From an uncultured Siphonobacter sp. (GTDB lineage Bacteria; Bacteroidota; Bacteroidia; Cytophagales; Spirosomataceae): 64,000 nucleotides of DNA. Position 1 is the stretch's first letter. Each line of letters opens with the position of its first letter. The stretch is taken from NCBI GenBank assembly GCA_913774715.1, contig CAJYHS010000065.1, positions 102,957 through 166,956 on the forward strand. Direction: 5' to 3'. The position numbers and the translations under genes are program-made. Below are positions 8,209 through 16,858 of the stretch, piece by piece. The notes beneath the pieces were generated by a model, which was not told the DNA's origin, ran no database searches, and saw only the letters and a program-made list of their open reading frames with translations.

Positions 8209-9084
8209 TTAGAATTTAATCGTTGCAGGTAAATACTTCGCAATTAAATCCTGATAGTAAGGCTTCAGTTCCTTTACATTCGGTGGCACCGGAGCTTTTG
8301 AATACAGATCATAGGGATTGAATAAACGAACGTATTTAAACATCTCACGGTCATGATCGTCCATAAGGTGATCGTAAGCTTCTTCGCGGTGCTGAGCGTA
8401 GAACGAGTGATAACGCATCATGTACAGAGCTGATTCAGGCAGATAATCCTTCATCATGTGGTACAGATACTCATCATGTCCCCAGGACATGTGTACGTTA
8501 CGTAAACCACAATTAGGTTCGTAAACGCCGTATTTTGTATTATATCGCTCATCCTTCGTATCAGGATTGGCTTCAAAAAACTCTGGATAAACAATCTTAT
8601 CCGACGGCTTACAACCTACGGGGAACGTATCACCCACAACGGCCCATTGAGGCTCGCCAAAGAGGCATAATACTTTACCCATATCGTGAAGCAATCCGGT
8701 TAATACAAACCAGTCGGGATGACCATCGGCCCGGATGGCTTCTGAGGTTTGGAGTAAGTGTTGTAACTGATCCAGTTCAATGTCCGGATCAGAGTCATCT
8801 ACGAGGGTATTTAAAAAATCAAAAGCTTCCCAAATGGGCATTTCTTTCCGGTCAAACTTCAGATAATCCGCTTTCTTCTGCTGAACAAAATCATAGGTCT
8901 GGTAGGTATGATTCAGTCGATAAAATTCACGAACGGTATCACGCTCGGGGTTTTCGTAATTTCTGAATTCATCTTTAGCCTTGGCCGTTTGCTGGGGTTC
9001 AGGATAGCGTTCGAGTAAGTCATCTTCCCACACGTCCAGGCTGGCCAGCGGATTTTTTTCTTCAGCACTGAATTCGGTTTTCAT
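8209..9084 (-). CDS. myo-Inositol oxygenase
   Basis: A 291-residue protein matching the full MIOX family. It opens the ring of myo-inositol with oxygen to give D-glucuronate, using a di-iron centre in an HD-like fold. All expected ligands are visible: His109 (QHLLQTSEA), His133-Asp134 in LLHDMGK, His203 (SWGHDEYLY), His226 (RYHSFYA) and Asp259 (FNPYDLYSK). Lys137 is also present. The sodium/solute symporter gene begins upstream on the same strand, 136 bp away, which suggests uptake and oxidation of an inositol-type substrate. The enzyme is better known from eukaryotes and is patchy in bacteria. Confidence 0.95.
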   Translation of the reverse strand: MKTEFSAEEKNPLASLDVWEDDLLERYPEPQQTAKAKDEFRNYENPERDTVREFYRLNHTYQTYDFVQQKKADYLKFDRKEMPIWEAFDFLNTLVDDSDPDIELDQLQHLLQTSEAIRADGHPDWFVLTGLLHDMGKVLCLFGEPQWAVVGDTFPVGCKPSDKIVYPEFFEANPDTKDERYNTKYGVYEPNCGLRNVHMSWGHDEYLYHMMKDYLPESALYMMRYHSFYAQHREEAYDHLMDDHDREMFKYVRLFNPYDLYSKAPVPPNVKELKPYYQDLIAKYLPATIKF

Positions 9085-9220
9085 TGTATTCGGTTTTTAA
9101 AGGTAAGAAATTGTTTTTTGCTCTTGAGACTGAAAGACTTATCTCCTATCCAAAGGTAACAGAATTTTATATTCACTGAATGATACCACTATAATTTTGC
9201 ACAATTCAAACACTAAGCTT

Positions 9221-10831
9221 TTACCAGAATACGGTATACAAAGCCGCAATAATTCCCCAGACTAATACTGAAAACACTACAAAAGTGGGCGAAATGCGGA
9301 ACATACTTCGGGTTAGGGTAAGGCCTTTAGGGTTGAACTTACTGGCAGAATCCAGCAGGGAAACCACAATCATAATACTTACCAGAATCAGAAAGCACCA
9401 ACCCGTACGGTGAAGAAATGGAATGGGCGTTTCCGGCACAAATTTGAATAACAACGCCAGCGGAATGGACAAGCTGGCCGCTACGAGAGCCGCCGTTGAA
9501 GTCGTGCGTTTCCAGAATAGCCCCAGGAAAAACAAAGCAAACGCTCCAGGAGTCAGGTAGTTGGAATATTCCTGAATGAATTGGTAAGCCTGTTCCAGCC
9601 GTCGTAATTGTGGAGTAATCATCAGGGCAATAGCAAAAGCGACCCAAACCGCAATGCGACCAATCCAGACTGTCTGTTTTTCGGAGGCATCTTTGTTCAG
9701 GAATTTCTTGTAAATATCCAGACTGAAAATAGTCGAAATACTATTACACTTCCCCGCTAAGGAAGCTACAATAGCGGCAGTTAAAGCCGCGAAAGCCAGA
9801 CCTTTCAATCCGTTCGGCAGCAAATTCATTAATGTGGGATAGGCATGATCGGGTTTGACATTCCCCGCTGCATCAACCATTTCCTGCTGGAAAGCTCCGT
9901 TCTGATACAAGACATACGCGGCAATGCCAGGAATCACACAGATCATCGGAATCACTAACTTCAGAAAAGCTGCAAACAGAATTCCATTACGGGCCGTAGG
10001 TAAATCAGCTCCTAAAGCCCGTTGCACGATGTATTGATTACAACCCCAGTAGTTCAGATTATTAATCCACATACCGCCAAACAGCACGGCCATACCCGGT
10101 AATTCATAATAGTACTGGTGACCTTCCGAAAAAATCATGTGAAAATGACCGTCAGCATGGGTTCGGAGTAAACTTAATCCATCAATGACGCCACTTCCAC
10201 CCCATTGATCCGACACCATTTGTAAGGCCAGAAAGGTTACGGCTACGCCGCCCATAACCAACACCACCACCTGAATCAGATCGGTGTATCCAATTACTTT
10301 CATACCACCCAGGGTAATGAAAATGGCAAAAAGAGCCAGTCCAAACATGCAATAGACAAAAGGGACCCCCGAAATGGTTTCAACCGCTAAAGCTCCTAGG
10401 TACAGGATGGAAGTAAGGTTAACGAAGACGTAAAGCAACAGCCAGAAAATCGCCATGATCGTGGCTACTGTGTCGTTATACCGCTGCGACAGAAACTGCG
10501 GCATGGTATAAATCTTATTCTTCAGGTAAATCGGAATGAAAAAAATGGCAACGATAATCAAAGTAGCCGCCGACATCCACTCGTAGGAAGAAATGGCCAG
10601 TCCCATTGCAAAACCTGAGCCGGACATTCCGATAAAGTGTTCAGCGGAAATATTAGAGGCAATCAGGGAAGCTCCGATGGCCCACCAGGTTAGAGAACCT
10701 TCAGCTAGAAAGAAATCTTTAGTATTGATTTCACTGGATTTTTTACGACGATAAATCCAGTATCCGTACAATGAAACCAGTAAGAAATAGATCAGAAAGA
10801 CACCATAATCAATACTTTGCAAGCCTTGCAT
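9221..10831 (-). CDS. Sodium:solute symporter (SSS/SGLT family)
   Basis: A 536-residue integral membrane protein with about 14 hydrophobic helices. Family motifs include GASLIASNISAEHFIGMSGSG near residue 55 and LKGLAFAALTAAIVASLAGK near residue 345. SGLT-type proteins import sugars, polyols or similar solutes with Na+. Its position upstream of inositol oxygenase on the same strand suggests that the substrate is inositol or a related polyol, but the sequence alone does not prove specificity. The 178-bp gap to lepB includes the lepB terminator. Confidence 0.9.
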   Translation of the reverse strand: MQGLQSIDYGVFLIYFLLVSLYGYWIYRRKKSSEINTKDFFLAEGSLTWWAIGASLIASNISAEHFIGMSGSGFAMGLAISSYEWMSAATLIIVAIFFIPIYLKNKIYTMPQFLSQRYNDTVATIMAIFWLLLYVFVNLTSILYLGALAVETISGVPFVYCMFGLALFAIFITLGGMKVIGYTDLIQVVVLVMGGVAVTFLALQMVSDQWGGSGVIDGLSLLRTHADGHFHMIFSEGHQYYYELPGMAVLFGGMWINNLNYWGCNQYIVQRALGADLPTARNGILFAAFLKLVIPMICVIPGIAAYVLYQNGAFQQEMVDAAGNVKPDHAYPTLMNLLPNGLKGLAFAALTAAIVASLAGKCNSISTIFSLDIYKKFLNKDASEKQTVWIGRIAVWVAFAIALMITPQLRRLEQAYQFIQEYSNYLTPGAFALFFLGLFWKRTTSTAALVAASLSIPLALLFKFVPETPIPFLHRTGWCFLILVSIMIVVSLLDSASKFNPKGLTLTRSMFRISPTFVVFSVLVWGIIAALYTVFW

Positions 10832-10952
10832 TTTGGTAGTAGAAGTTTTAGGAGGTTTAGAGATTCATTCTTCGGGAGAAAAAAGAATTATTGGCTCACA
10901 AAATAGGATTATTTATTTAATTATTTATCCCCATCTTATGTAAGTATATAAA

Positions 10953-10984
10953 AAAGCCCATACTGGTTTTTCAGCATGGGCTTT
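10953..10984 (-). terminator. Terminator of lepB
   Basis: Inverted repeat AAAGCCCAT / ATGGGCTTT with an intervening loop. On the minus strand it is followed by a T-rich tract. It lies 26 bp beyond the lepB stop codon. Confidence 0.75.
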
Positions 10985-11009
10985 CAATAATGATATACTA
11001 GAGTATTAT

Positions 11010-12143
11010 TTAGTCGATCAGGCGGAATAAGCGTTTCCAGCGAATTTTATTAAGGAAGCTGCCTTCCGGATCGAGTGACATCCAGACGAACACGGCTTTA
11101 CCTACAATGTGATCAGCGGGTACGAAACCCCAGTAACGTGAGTCGGCCGAGTTACTGCGATTATCCCCCATCATGAAGTAATAATCCTGTTTAAACGTAT
11201 AGGTAGAGATTAACTGACCATTCACTTTTACCGTCGTTCCATCAATTTCTACCTTATCGTTGTATTCGAAGTTCTCAATGACGTCACGGTATAAAGCAAT
11301 ATTTTCTGTAGTTAACTGAATCGTTTCGCCCTTTTTAGGAATCTTCAATGGACCGTAATTATCGCGATTCCAGTTAAATAAAGGAGAGTTTGGATAAACG
11401 CTCAGGTCTTGTTCGCCTTTAGGATATACCTGGGGTTCCACCTTAATACCCATCTCCTGGAATTGCTTTACTACCGCCGCACTAGTGGTTATATTATATC
11501 CCGTTACGACCGTTTCCTTACGTACAGAGTCAAGTTCATAATGTTCAGACCAGTTGGGAGATTCAGTCTGGCGATTCCAGATATCGTATTTGAGGAAAAA
11601 CTTAGGATCTAGCTGTTCTGTCGTAGAAGCATAATAAGGCTGAAGCATCTTTTCAGGGTTCTCCATAGCCTTTCCATTCACCCATACCTGGGTATCACGA
11701 ACTTCAACAACGTCGCCGGGAATACCAATGCAACGCTTGATATAATTCGGACGTAAATCAGCGGGTAAGTGTAGAGAATCGGGATAATTGAACACTACAA
11801 CATCGCCGTTTTTCACACTCGAAAAACCGGGCAGACGGTACATCGGTAACTTCACCCAATCGAGGTACGAATCAATGTTCGTTCCCCAGATTTTCTGGTG
11901 GGTTAAGGGAACCTGCAAAGGCGTTTGGGGCGTGCGAGTCCCGTAATGAAGTTTACTTACGAAGAGGAAATCGCCCACTAACAGGCTGTTTTCCATCGAA
12001 GGCGTTGGAATGGTATAAGCTTCCAGAAATAACCAGCGAATGAGCGTAGCCGCTACCACTGCAAACGTGACCGAATCAATCCACTCGCGAAAGGCCGATT
12101 TCTGTTTTTTAGGCTGACCCTGCTGAGCCGTTTTTACTTCCAT
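11010..12143 (-). CDS. lepB: Signal peptidase I
   Basis: A 377-residue S26 peptidase that removes signal peptides from exported proteins. A membrane anchor spans about 25-43. Catalytic Ser49 is in IPTPSMENSLL and catalytic Lys136 in NYIKRCIGIPGD, and the C-terminal MMGDNRSNSADSRYWG box is intact. It is longer than the E. coli enzyme because of a large insert between boxes C and E, which is common in Bacteroidota. It is the last gene of the parA-parB-DUF5683-dapB-lepB block. An imperfect inverted repeat fills the gap to dapB. Confidence 0.96.
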   Translation of the reverse strand: MEVKTAQQGQPKKQKSAFREWIDSVTFAVVAATLIRWLFLEAYTIPTPSMENSLLVGDFLFVSKLHYGTRTPQTPLQVPLTHQKIWGTNIDSYLDWVKLPMYRLPGFSSVKNGDVVVFNYPDSLHLPADLRPNYIKRCIGIPGDVVEVRDTQVWVNGKAMENPEKMLQPYYASTTEQLDPKFFLKYDIWNRQTESPNWSEHYELDSVRKETVVTGYNITTSAAVVKQFQEMGIKVEPQVYPKGEQDLSVYPNSPLFNWNRDNYGPLKIPKKGETIQLTTENIALYRDVIENFEYNDKVEIDGTTVKVNGQLISTYTFKQDYYFMMGDNRSNSADSRYWGFVPADHIVGKAVFVWMSLDPEGSFLNKIRWKRLFRLID

Positions 12144-12155
12144 TATCTTTTGTTT

Positions 12156-12227
12156 TAGTTGTTGGTTGTTAGTTACTGATTGTTAGGTGCATTTTCCAAA
12201 TAACTAACAACCAGTAACCAGCAACTA
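12156..12227. repeat. Imperfect inverted repeat between dapB and lepB
   Basis: The left arm at 12156-12175 (TAGTTGTTGGTTGTTAGTTA) matches the reverse complement of the right arm at 12201-12227, apart from one 7-base insertion. Both arms are built from AACAAC/AACCAG-like words. Confidence 0.6.
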
Positions 12228-12229
12228 CA

Positions 12230-12949
12230 TTACTCTTCTCCTAATAAATCGTCCATTCCGAACACCCCTACTTTACCCACCAGCCATTCGGCGGCCACTA
12301 CGGCACCCAAAGCAAAGCCCTGACGGTTGTGAGCAGTGTGTTTAATCTCGATGGAATCTACCTCTGACTGATACGTCACGACGTGCGTCCCGGGTACTTC
12401 ACCTTCCCGAACGGCATGAATGGGCAAGGTAGTTTGTCCATCGCCTTCATCCAATACCCATTGGGATAAACGGTTATTAGTTTCCAGAATTCCTTCCGCT
12501 AAGGTAATGGCCGTACCGCTGGGAGCATCCAGTTTATGAATATGATGAATTTCCGTCATTTCCACGCTGTATTGTGGGTAAGGACCGATCAGCTTTGCCA
12601 GTCGCTTGTTGATGCGGAAAAATAGGTTGACACCAATGCTGTAGTTGGAGGCATAGAAAAACGCTCCGCTAGTCTTCGCCGTCAATTCTTCAATTTCGGT
12701 GCGATGTTCAAGCCAGCCCGTAGTGCCACAAACCGTTGGCAAACCCTGACCAATGGAATCTTTCAGGTTTTGAAGAGCTGCGGAAGGGTGACTGAATTCA
12801 ATCACGACATCGGCTGTTGCGGGCGAAAATTCAGCAAAGCTTTCCCGATTCGTTTCGTCGATCCGACCTACAATTTCATGGCCACGTTCCTGAGCAATGC
12901 GTTCAATCACTTTGCCCATTTTTCCGTAACCTAAGAGTACTATTCGCAT
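12230..12949 (-). CDS. dapB: 4-Hydroxy-tetrahydrodipicolinate reductase
   Basis: A 239-residue enzyme of the lysine/diaminopimelate pathway that reduces the cyclic intermediate with NAD(P)H. The nucleotide-binding loop is LLGYGKMGKVI (4-14). The catalytic and substrate motif is EIHHIHKLDAPSGTA, and VCGTTGW precedes it. It is slightly shorter than the E. coli protein, as is usual in Bacteroidota. It lies between the DUF5683 gene and lepB in the conserved order. Confidence 0.96.
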   Translation of the reverse strand: MRIVLLGYGKMGKVIERIAQERGHEIVGRIDETNRESFAEFSPATADVVIEFSHPSAALQNLKDSIGQGLPTVCGTTGWLEHRTEIEELTAKTSGAFFYASNYSIGVNLFFRINKRLAKLIGPYPQYSVEMTEIHHIHKLDAPSGTAITLAEGILETNNRLSQWVLDEGDGQTTLPIHAVREGEVPGTHVVTYQSEVDSIEIKHTAHNRQGFALGAVVAAEWLVGKVGVFGMDDLLGEE

Positions 12950-12970
12950 ATTAATTCTTGTATGAGGAAA

Positions 12971-13082
12971 GTTTGAATGTATTTTGAGGCTGTTTGAATG
13001 TTTAAGAACGTGTGAAAATCTTCAAACTTTATTCAAACTAATCAAACGTTTTCAAACCTGTTTTATCAAACAACATTCAAAC
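12971..13082. repeat. Cluster of GTTTGAATGT / TCAAAC repeats upstream of dapB
   Basis: GTTTGAATGT occurs at 12971 and 12992. Six TCAAAC words follow, beginning at 13022, 13033, 13042, 13052, 13066 and 13077, spaced 9-14 bp and so roughly one helical turn. The words at 12992-13002 and 13072-13082 form an exact 11-bp inverted repeat. The cluster fills the gap between DUF5683 and dapB. Confidence 0.7.
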
Positions 13083-13086
13083 TCAG

Positions 13087-13701
13087 TTACTTAAATGTAT
13101 AAACGGCAGTAATGCCGATGGGCGTACTTGCGTAGTCCGTTCGAACGCCGGGTTTAAATTTCAGGGAAATATCGTCGGTATTATCAAACGTTTTTAAGTG
13201 AGCTGAAACGTTCGCTTCTACTAACTGAAAGGCGTATAAAACGACGCAGCCAATAATGGACAAATCGCGTTGACGGCGATATTGTGCAGTGGCTTGTCGT
13301 AGCTGATTTTCAGTCAATGACGGATAATAGGTATCGCCAATTTGAACCGGAACCGTTGTAACTTTCTCATTGATCAGGGTTTGCCACCCTCCGATAGCAT
13401 CCTTATACCGTATCTGGTTCCAATGAATGGCATAAGCTAACCCACCAAAACCAGCATAAATGATCGGAATTGTCCAATATTGACGGATGTAAGCCTGACC
13501 CAATCCTGGCAACATCAGTGACCGATAGGTTGCGTAACGGGGAACAATGTTTAGAGGCTTTTTAAGCTTACCCTTCGGAGCCGGAATCGTCTTTACCAGC
13601 GAGTCTACACCCACTTTGACGATTTCCAGAGAATCCACTTTTTGAGCAAAGGCCGACTGGGTTAATCCTAAAAACAATACGAAGTAAAGCAGATATCTCA
13701 T
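13087..13701 (-). CDS. DUF5683 family protein
   Basis: About 204 residues from the ATG at 13701; an upstream ATG at 13752 would put 17 non-signal residues in front of a clear signal peptide (MRYLLYFVLFLGLTQSAFAQ), so I reject it. After the signal comes a segment PRYATYRSLMLPGLGQAYIRQYW, typical of this Bacteroidota family, and two or three hydrophobic helices. The family is consistently found between parB and dapB, and its function is unknown. A role at the cell envelope is likely only in the broad sense of location. Confidence 0.8.
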   Translation of the reverse strand: MRYLLYFVLFLGLTQSAFAQKVDSLEIVKVGVDSLVKTIPAPKGKLKKPLNIVPRYATYRSLMLPGLGQAYIRQYWTIPIIYAGFGGLAYAIHWNQIRYKDAIGGWQTLINEKVTTVPVQIGDTYYPSLTENQLRQATAQYRRQRDLSIIGCVVLYAFQLVEANVSAHLKTFDNTDDISLKFKPGVRTDYASTPIGITAVYTFK

Positions 13702-13774
13702 GGCTATCGGAAAATGAAAGACCAAAGAACGCTCTGAATTACTTCGTATCACTTCTAAAAACTGTTAAATATTC

Positions 13775-14686
13775 TTATGATAACTCACCTAAAGCACCAA
13801 TGATTCGCTCCAGATCCTCCTGATTGGTAAAGGGAATGCGAATTTCGCCTTTGTCTTTTTCGTCCGATTTAATCGAAACTTTTGAACCAAAGAAAGACGA
13901 AAGTCGGAATTGAATATTCCGGATTTCCTGCTTCAAGGGAACCTTTTTAGTCTTGGCATCGGCCAGTTCCGGATTCTGAATTTTACGCACTTCCTCTTCT
14001 ACCCGACGTACTGACCAGTCTTCATCGACAATGCGTTTGAACAGGCTTAACTGTGTATCCACATCGTCAATATTGATAATAGCCCGGGCGTGGCCCATCG
14101 AGATTTTATTATCCCGCAATGAAGCCTGAATAACGGGAGGAAGTTTCAGCAAACGAATGTAGTTATTAACAGTCGTTCGGTTTTTCCCTACGCGGTCACC
14201 TAATTCTTCCTGACGAAGGTTACACTCCGAAATCAGTCGCTGATAACTCAGAGCGATTTCGATGGCGTTAAGGTTTTCGCGTTGAATGTTCTCAATAAGA
14301 GCCATTTCCAGCATCTGCTGGTCATTGGCGGTGCGAACGTACGCGGGAATGTGCGTTAAGCCAGCTCGTTTGGAAGCCTGCAAACGTCGTTCGCCCGAGA
14401 TAAGCTGATACTGATCACGACCCAGTTGGCGAACCGTAATGGGCTGTATAATACCCTGAATTTTAATTGATTCCGCCAATTCCTGCAACGAGTCCTCATC
14501 GAAGTGAGTACGGGGCTGAAAAGGATTGGTTTCAATAAAATTAACATTAATCTCGTTCATGGAGCTGATATGCTCCAGAGCCGATAGTGGGGTGGCACTA
14601 GGCCGGGTGTTTACCGAGTCTGAATCCTGTAATAAGGCTCCCAGACCACGTCCTAACCCAACCCGTTTTTTATTGGTGTTATTCAT
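13775..14686 (-). CDS. parB: Chromosome partitioning protein ParB
   Basis: A 303-residue protein. The ParB/Srx-type nuclease-fold domain (about 48-120) holds NPFQPRTHFD and SGERRLQASK. It is followed by the KorB-like helix-turn-helix (QEELGDRVGKNRTTVNNYIRLL) and a C-terminal dimerisation domain. ParB binds parS, spreads as a CTP-dependent clamp, and works with ParA to separate origins. It lies directly downstream of parA with a 64-bp gap. Confidence 0.97.
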   Translation of the reverse strand: MNNTNKKRVGLGRGLGALLQDSDSVNTRPSATPLSALEHISSMNEINVNFIETNPFQPRTHFDEDSLQELAESIKIQGIIQPITVRQLGRDQYQLISGERRLQASKRAGLTHIPAYVRTANDQQMLEMALIENIQRENLNAIEIALSYQRLISECNLRQEELGDRVGKNRTTVNNYIRLLKLPPVIQASLRDNKISMGHARAIINIDDVDTQLSLFKRIVDEDWSVRRVEEEVRKIQNPELADAKTKKVPLKQEIRNIQFRLSSFFGSKVSIKSDEKDKGEIRIPFTNQEDLERIIGALGELS

Positions 14687-14750
14687 ATCTTCCTTCCCTG
14701 TTCAGACTTAGTCGTTCGAGTTTTCGTTGCTCTAAATCCTAAACACGTTC

Positions 14751-15530
14751 TCAATCAATAGTTACTAAGCCGTTTTTGGTAAGAATTTCCCGAGCCAGAT
14801 TCAGGTAACTAATGGCTCCCTTCGAGTCTGCATCATGGGCAATGGCGGGAACTCCAAAACTCGGAGACTCCGACAAGCGAATGTTACGGGGAATGATGGT
14901 ATTAAAGACCATATTCTGAAAGTGAGCCGTTACCTCATTAACCACCTGATTGGATAAACGTACCCGCAGATCGTACATGGTTAACAGGATTCCTTCAATG
15001 CTCAGGTTAGTATTCAGGCGACTCTGAATAATCTTGATTGTATTAAGCAGCTTGCCTAACCCTTCCAAAGCAAAGTATTCGCACTGAACCGGAATAATAA
15101 CCGAGTCAGACGCCACAAGGCTGTTAATCGTGATCAAACCCAGGGAAGGCGAGCAGTCGATGATTACGAAGTCGTAATTATCCCGAACGGAAGCTAAGGC
15201 TTCCTTCATCTTCTCTTCCCTGGTTTTCAGGTTAATCATTTCGATTTCAGCACCGACCAGATCAATGTGTGAAGGAATCAGATCCAGGTAATCAATATCG
15301 GTTTGAATGATAATGTCGGAGACATTAATTCCATCGACCATACATTCGTAGATGGAATTCTCAATTTCTTTCGGATTGAAGCCTAACCCTGACGTAGAGT
15401 TTGCCTGTGGGTCAGCATCTACAATCAAAGTCCGGTACTCCAGGGTTGCCAAACTAGCGGCCAGGTTAATCGTCGTGGTGGTTTTCCCGACGCCCCCTTT
15501 CTGGTTGGCAATGGCAATTACTTTGGCCAT
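14751..15530 (-). CDS. parA: Chromosome partitioning ATPase ParA (Soj)
   Basis: A 259-residue ATPase with the deviant Walker A motif QKGGVGKTTTTINLA (8-22), Walker A' DADPQANSTSG and Walker B FVIIDCSPSLG. It has no N-terminal DNA-binding extension, so it is the chromosomal Soj type. It is the first gene of the parAB-DUF5683-dapB-lepB block. The upstream region contains parS-like half-sites at 15592-15611 and, beyond them, the terminator of the next minus-strand gene. Confidence 0.97.
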   Translation of the reverse strand: MAKVIAIANQKGGVGKTTTTINLAASLATLEYRTLIVDADPQANSTSGLGFNPKEIENSIYECMVDGINVSDIIIQTDIDYLDLIPSHIDLVGAEIEMINLKTREEKMKEALASVRDNYDFVIIDCSPSLGLITINSLVASDSVIIPVQCEYFALEGLGKLLNTIKIIQSRLNTNLSIEGILLTMYDLRVRLSNQVVNEVTAHFQNMVFNTIIPRNIRLSESPSFGVPAIAHDADSKGAISYLNLAREILTKNGLVTID

Positions 15531-15611
15531 ACGTTAAACTCGGTGCGTTAGAATTTCAAAGATGCGAACATTCATGCGGATTGCCTAGAAATGTTCCACG
15601 AAAGTTTCACG

Positions 15612-15650
15612 CAAAAAAAAATAAGTAGACTAATCAACAGTCTACTTATT
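15612..15650 (-). terminator. Terminator of the radical SAM gene
   Basis: A perfect 11-bp stem (15621-15631 with 15639-15649) and a 7-nt loop. On the minus strand it runs into eight or more T, a canonical intrinsic terminator, 80 bp past the stop of the radical SAM gene. Confidence 0.88.
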
Positions 15651-15728
15651 GAAAATCAGTTACTTATACCTAAAATTACTGATGTTATTAATTTGTGAAG
15701 CTCCGCTAAAAGCCTGAAAAAGACCTCA

Positions 15729-16754
15729 TTAACCCCAAACTTTCGTTCCTTCTGTACAATTTTTGCACATCTCAATTTCGGAGCGGCTACGAATCAGAGA
15801 AGCTCTGAACTGCTCGTATGCTTTTGACTTCCAGAGGCTTTTGAAAGACTGTTCCTTCAAATCACCCAGTCGATACTCAGCATCTTTATCGAAGCAGCAG
15901 GGCACAACGAGTCCATCCCAGGTAATGACACAACTATGCCACATTTTCCAGCAGTGATCGACAAACTTGTTTTTAATGCGATACTTCCCGTCCGCTTCCT
16001 TGGCATAACGGGAATATTTCTCAATCGTTGGAATCAGTGGGTCACCGTCTTCGTAATCGTAAATCTGAGCCGTTTTTAAGCCTACCTCATCCACGCCTAA
16101 CTCAGATGCCAGTTTCTTAACTTCCTCGATCTGATGTTCATTGGGCTGAACAACGAGAAACTGAAAGATAACGTGCGGCGTTTGCGATTTCAACTCCTTC
16201 TTCCACTTCAGAATATTCTTCGTTCCTTCAATGACCTTATGCAGCTTGCCCCCTACCCGGTATTGCTGATATACCTCCTGGGTCGTGCCATCGATGGAGA
16301 TGATCAGCCGGTCTAAACCGCTTTCTACCGTTTTTTTCGCGTAAGAATCCGTCAGGTAATGGGCGTTGGTGGAAGTAGCCGTGTAAATTCCTTTTTGAGA
16401 GGCATACTGCACCATATCCAGAAACTGCGGATGCAGGTAAGGTTCGCCCTGAAAATAGAAAATCAGGTAGAGTAACTCATCCCCGATTTCATCCATCGTT
16501 CGCTTGAATAAATCGCCTTCCAGCATTCCCGTCGGACGAGTAAAGGAACGTAACCCACTCGGACATTCCGGGCAACGCAGGTTACAGGAAGTCGTCGGTT
16601 CAAACGATAAGGCAATGGGCAAACCCCGGTGAACAGGCTTTTGAGTAATTTTGGATTCTATATAGCTGGAGACGACTTTGAGGCCATTCCAAACCCGTTT
16701 GGCATTGAGTTTGGAGACAAAATTCAGCCCGTCGACAAGATTTCGATTGATCAT
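15729..16754 (-). CDS. Radical SAM / SPASM domain protein
   Basis: A 341-residue protein. The radical SAM cluster motif Cys57-x3-Cys61-x2-Cys64 is in TSCNLRCPECPSG. The TIM-barrel contains FYFQGEPYLHP and IISIDGTTQEVYQQYR. A C-terminal SPASM-type Cys array (HCWKMWHSC, PCCFD, MCKNC) would hold additional Fe-S clusters. SPASM enzymes mature peptides, proteins or cofactors, but no precursor peptide gene is visible next to it, so the substrate is unknown. It is oriented like the upstream di-haem peroxidase gene, with a 104-bp gap. Confidence 0.9.
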   Translation of the reverse strand: MINRNLVDGLNFVSKLNAKRVWNGLKVVSSYIESKITQKPVHRGLPIALSFEPTTSCNLRCPECPSGLRSFTRPTGMLEGDLFKRTMDEIGDELLYLIFYFQGEPYLHPQFLDMVQYASQKGIYTATSTNAHYLTDSYAKKTVESGLDRLIISIDGTTQEVYQQYRVGGKLHKVIEGTKNILKWKKELKSQTPHVIFQFLVVQPNEHQIEEVKKLASELGVDEVGLKTAQIYDYEDGDPLIPTIEKYSRYAKEADGKYRIKNKFVDHCWKMWHSCVITWDGLVVPCCFDKDAEYRLGDLKEQSFKSLWKSKAYEQFRASLIRSRSEIEMCKNCTEGTKVWG

Positions 16755-16858
16755 AGGTCTGTAGCGAACGCAACTATCGCTTCCCTTTCGAGAATGGGAT
16801 GTTGTGAAGGGCTAACTGCATTTCTTGGTTAATTATTCCAGAGTCGTTCTGAAATTTT

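Noticed and set aside
9192..9199. TAATTTTG on the plus strand as a promoter
   Set aside because: No plus-strand gene follows; the element is probably chance.
13775..14711. Open frames on both strands inside parB, parA, GH63 and rpsA regions
   Set aside because: They overlap genes with clear family motifs, lack recognisable sequence of their own, and reflect codon bias rather than extra genes.
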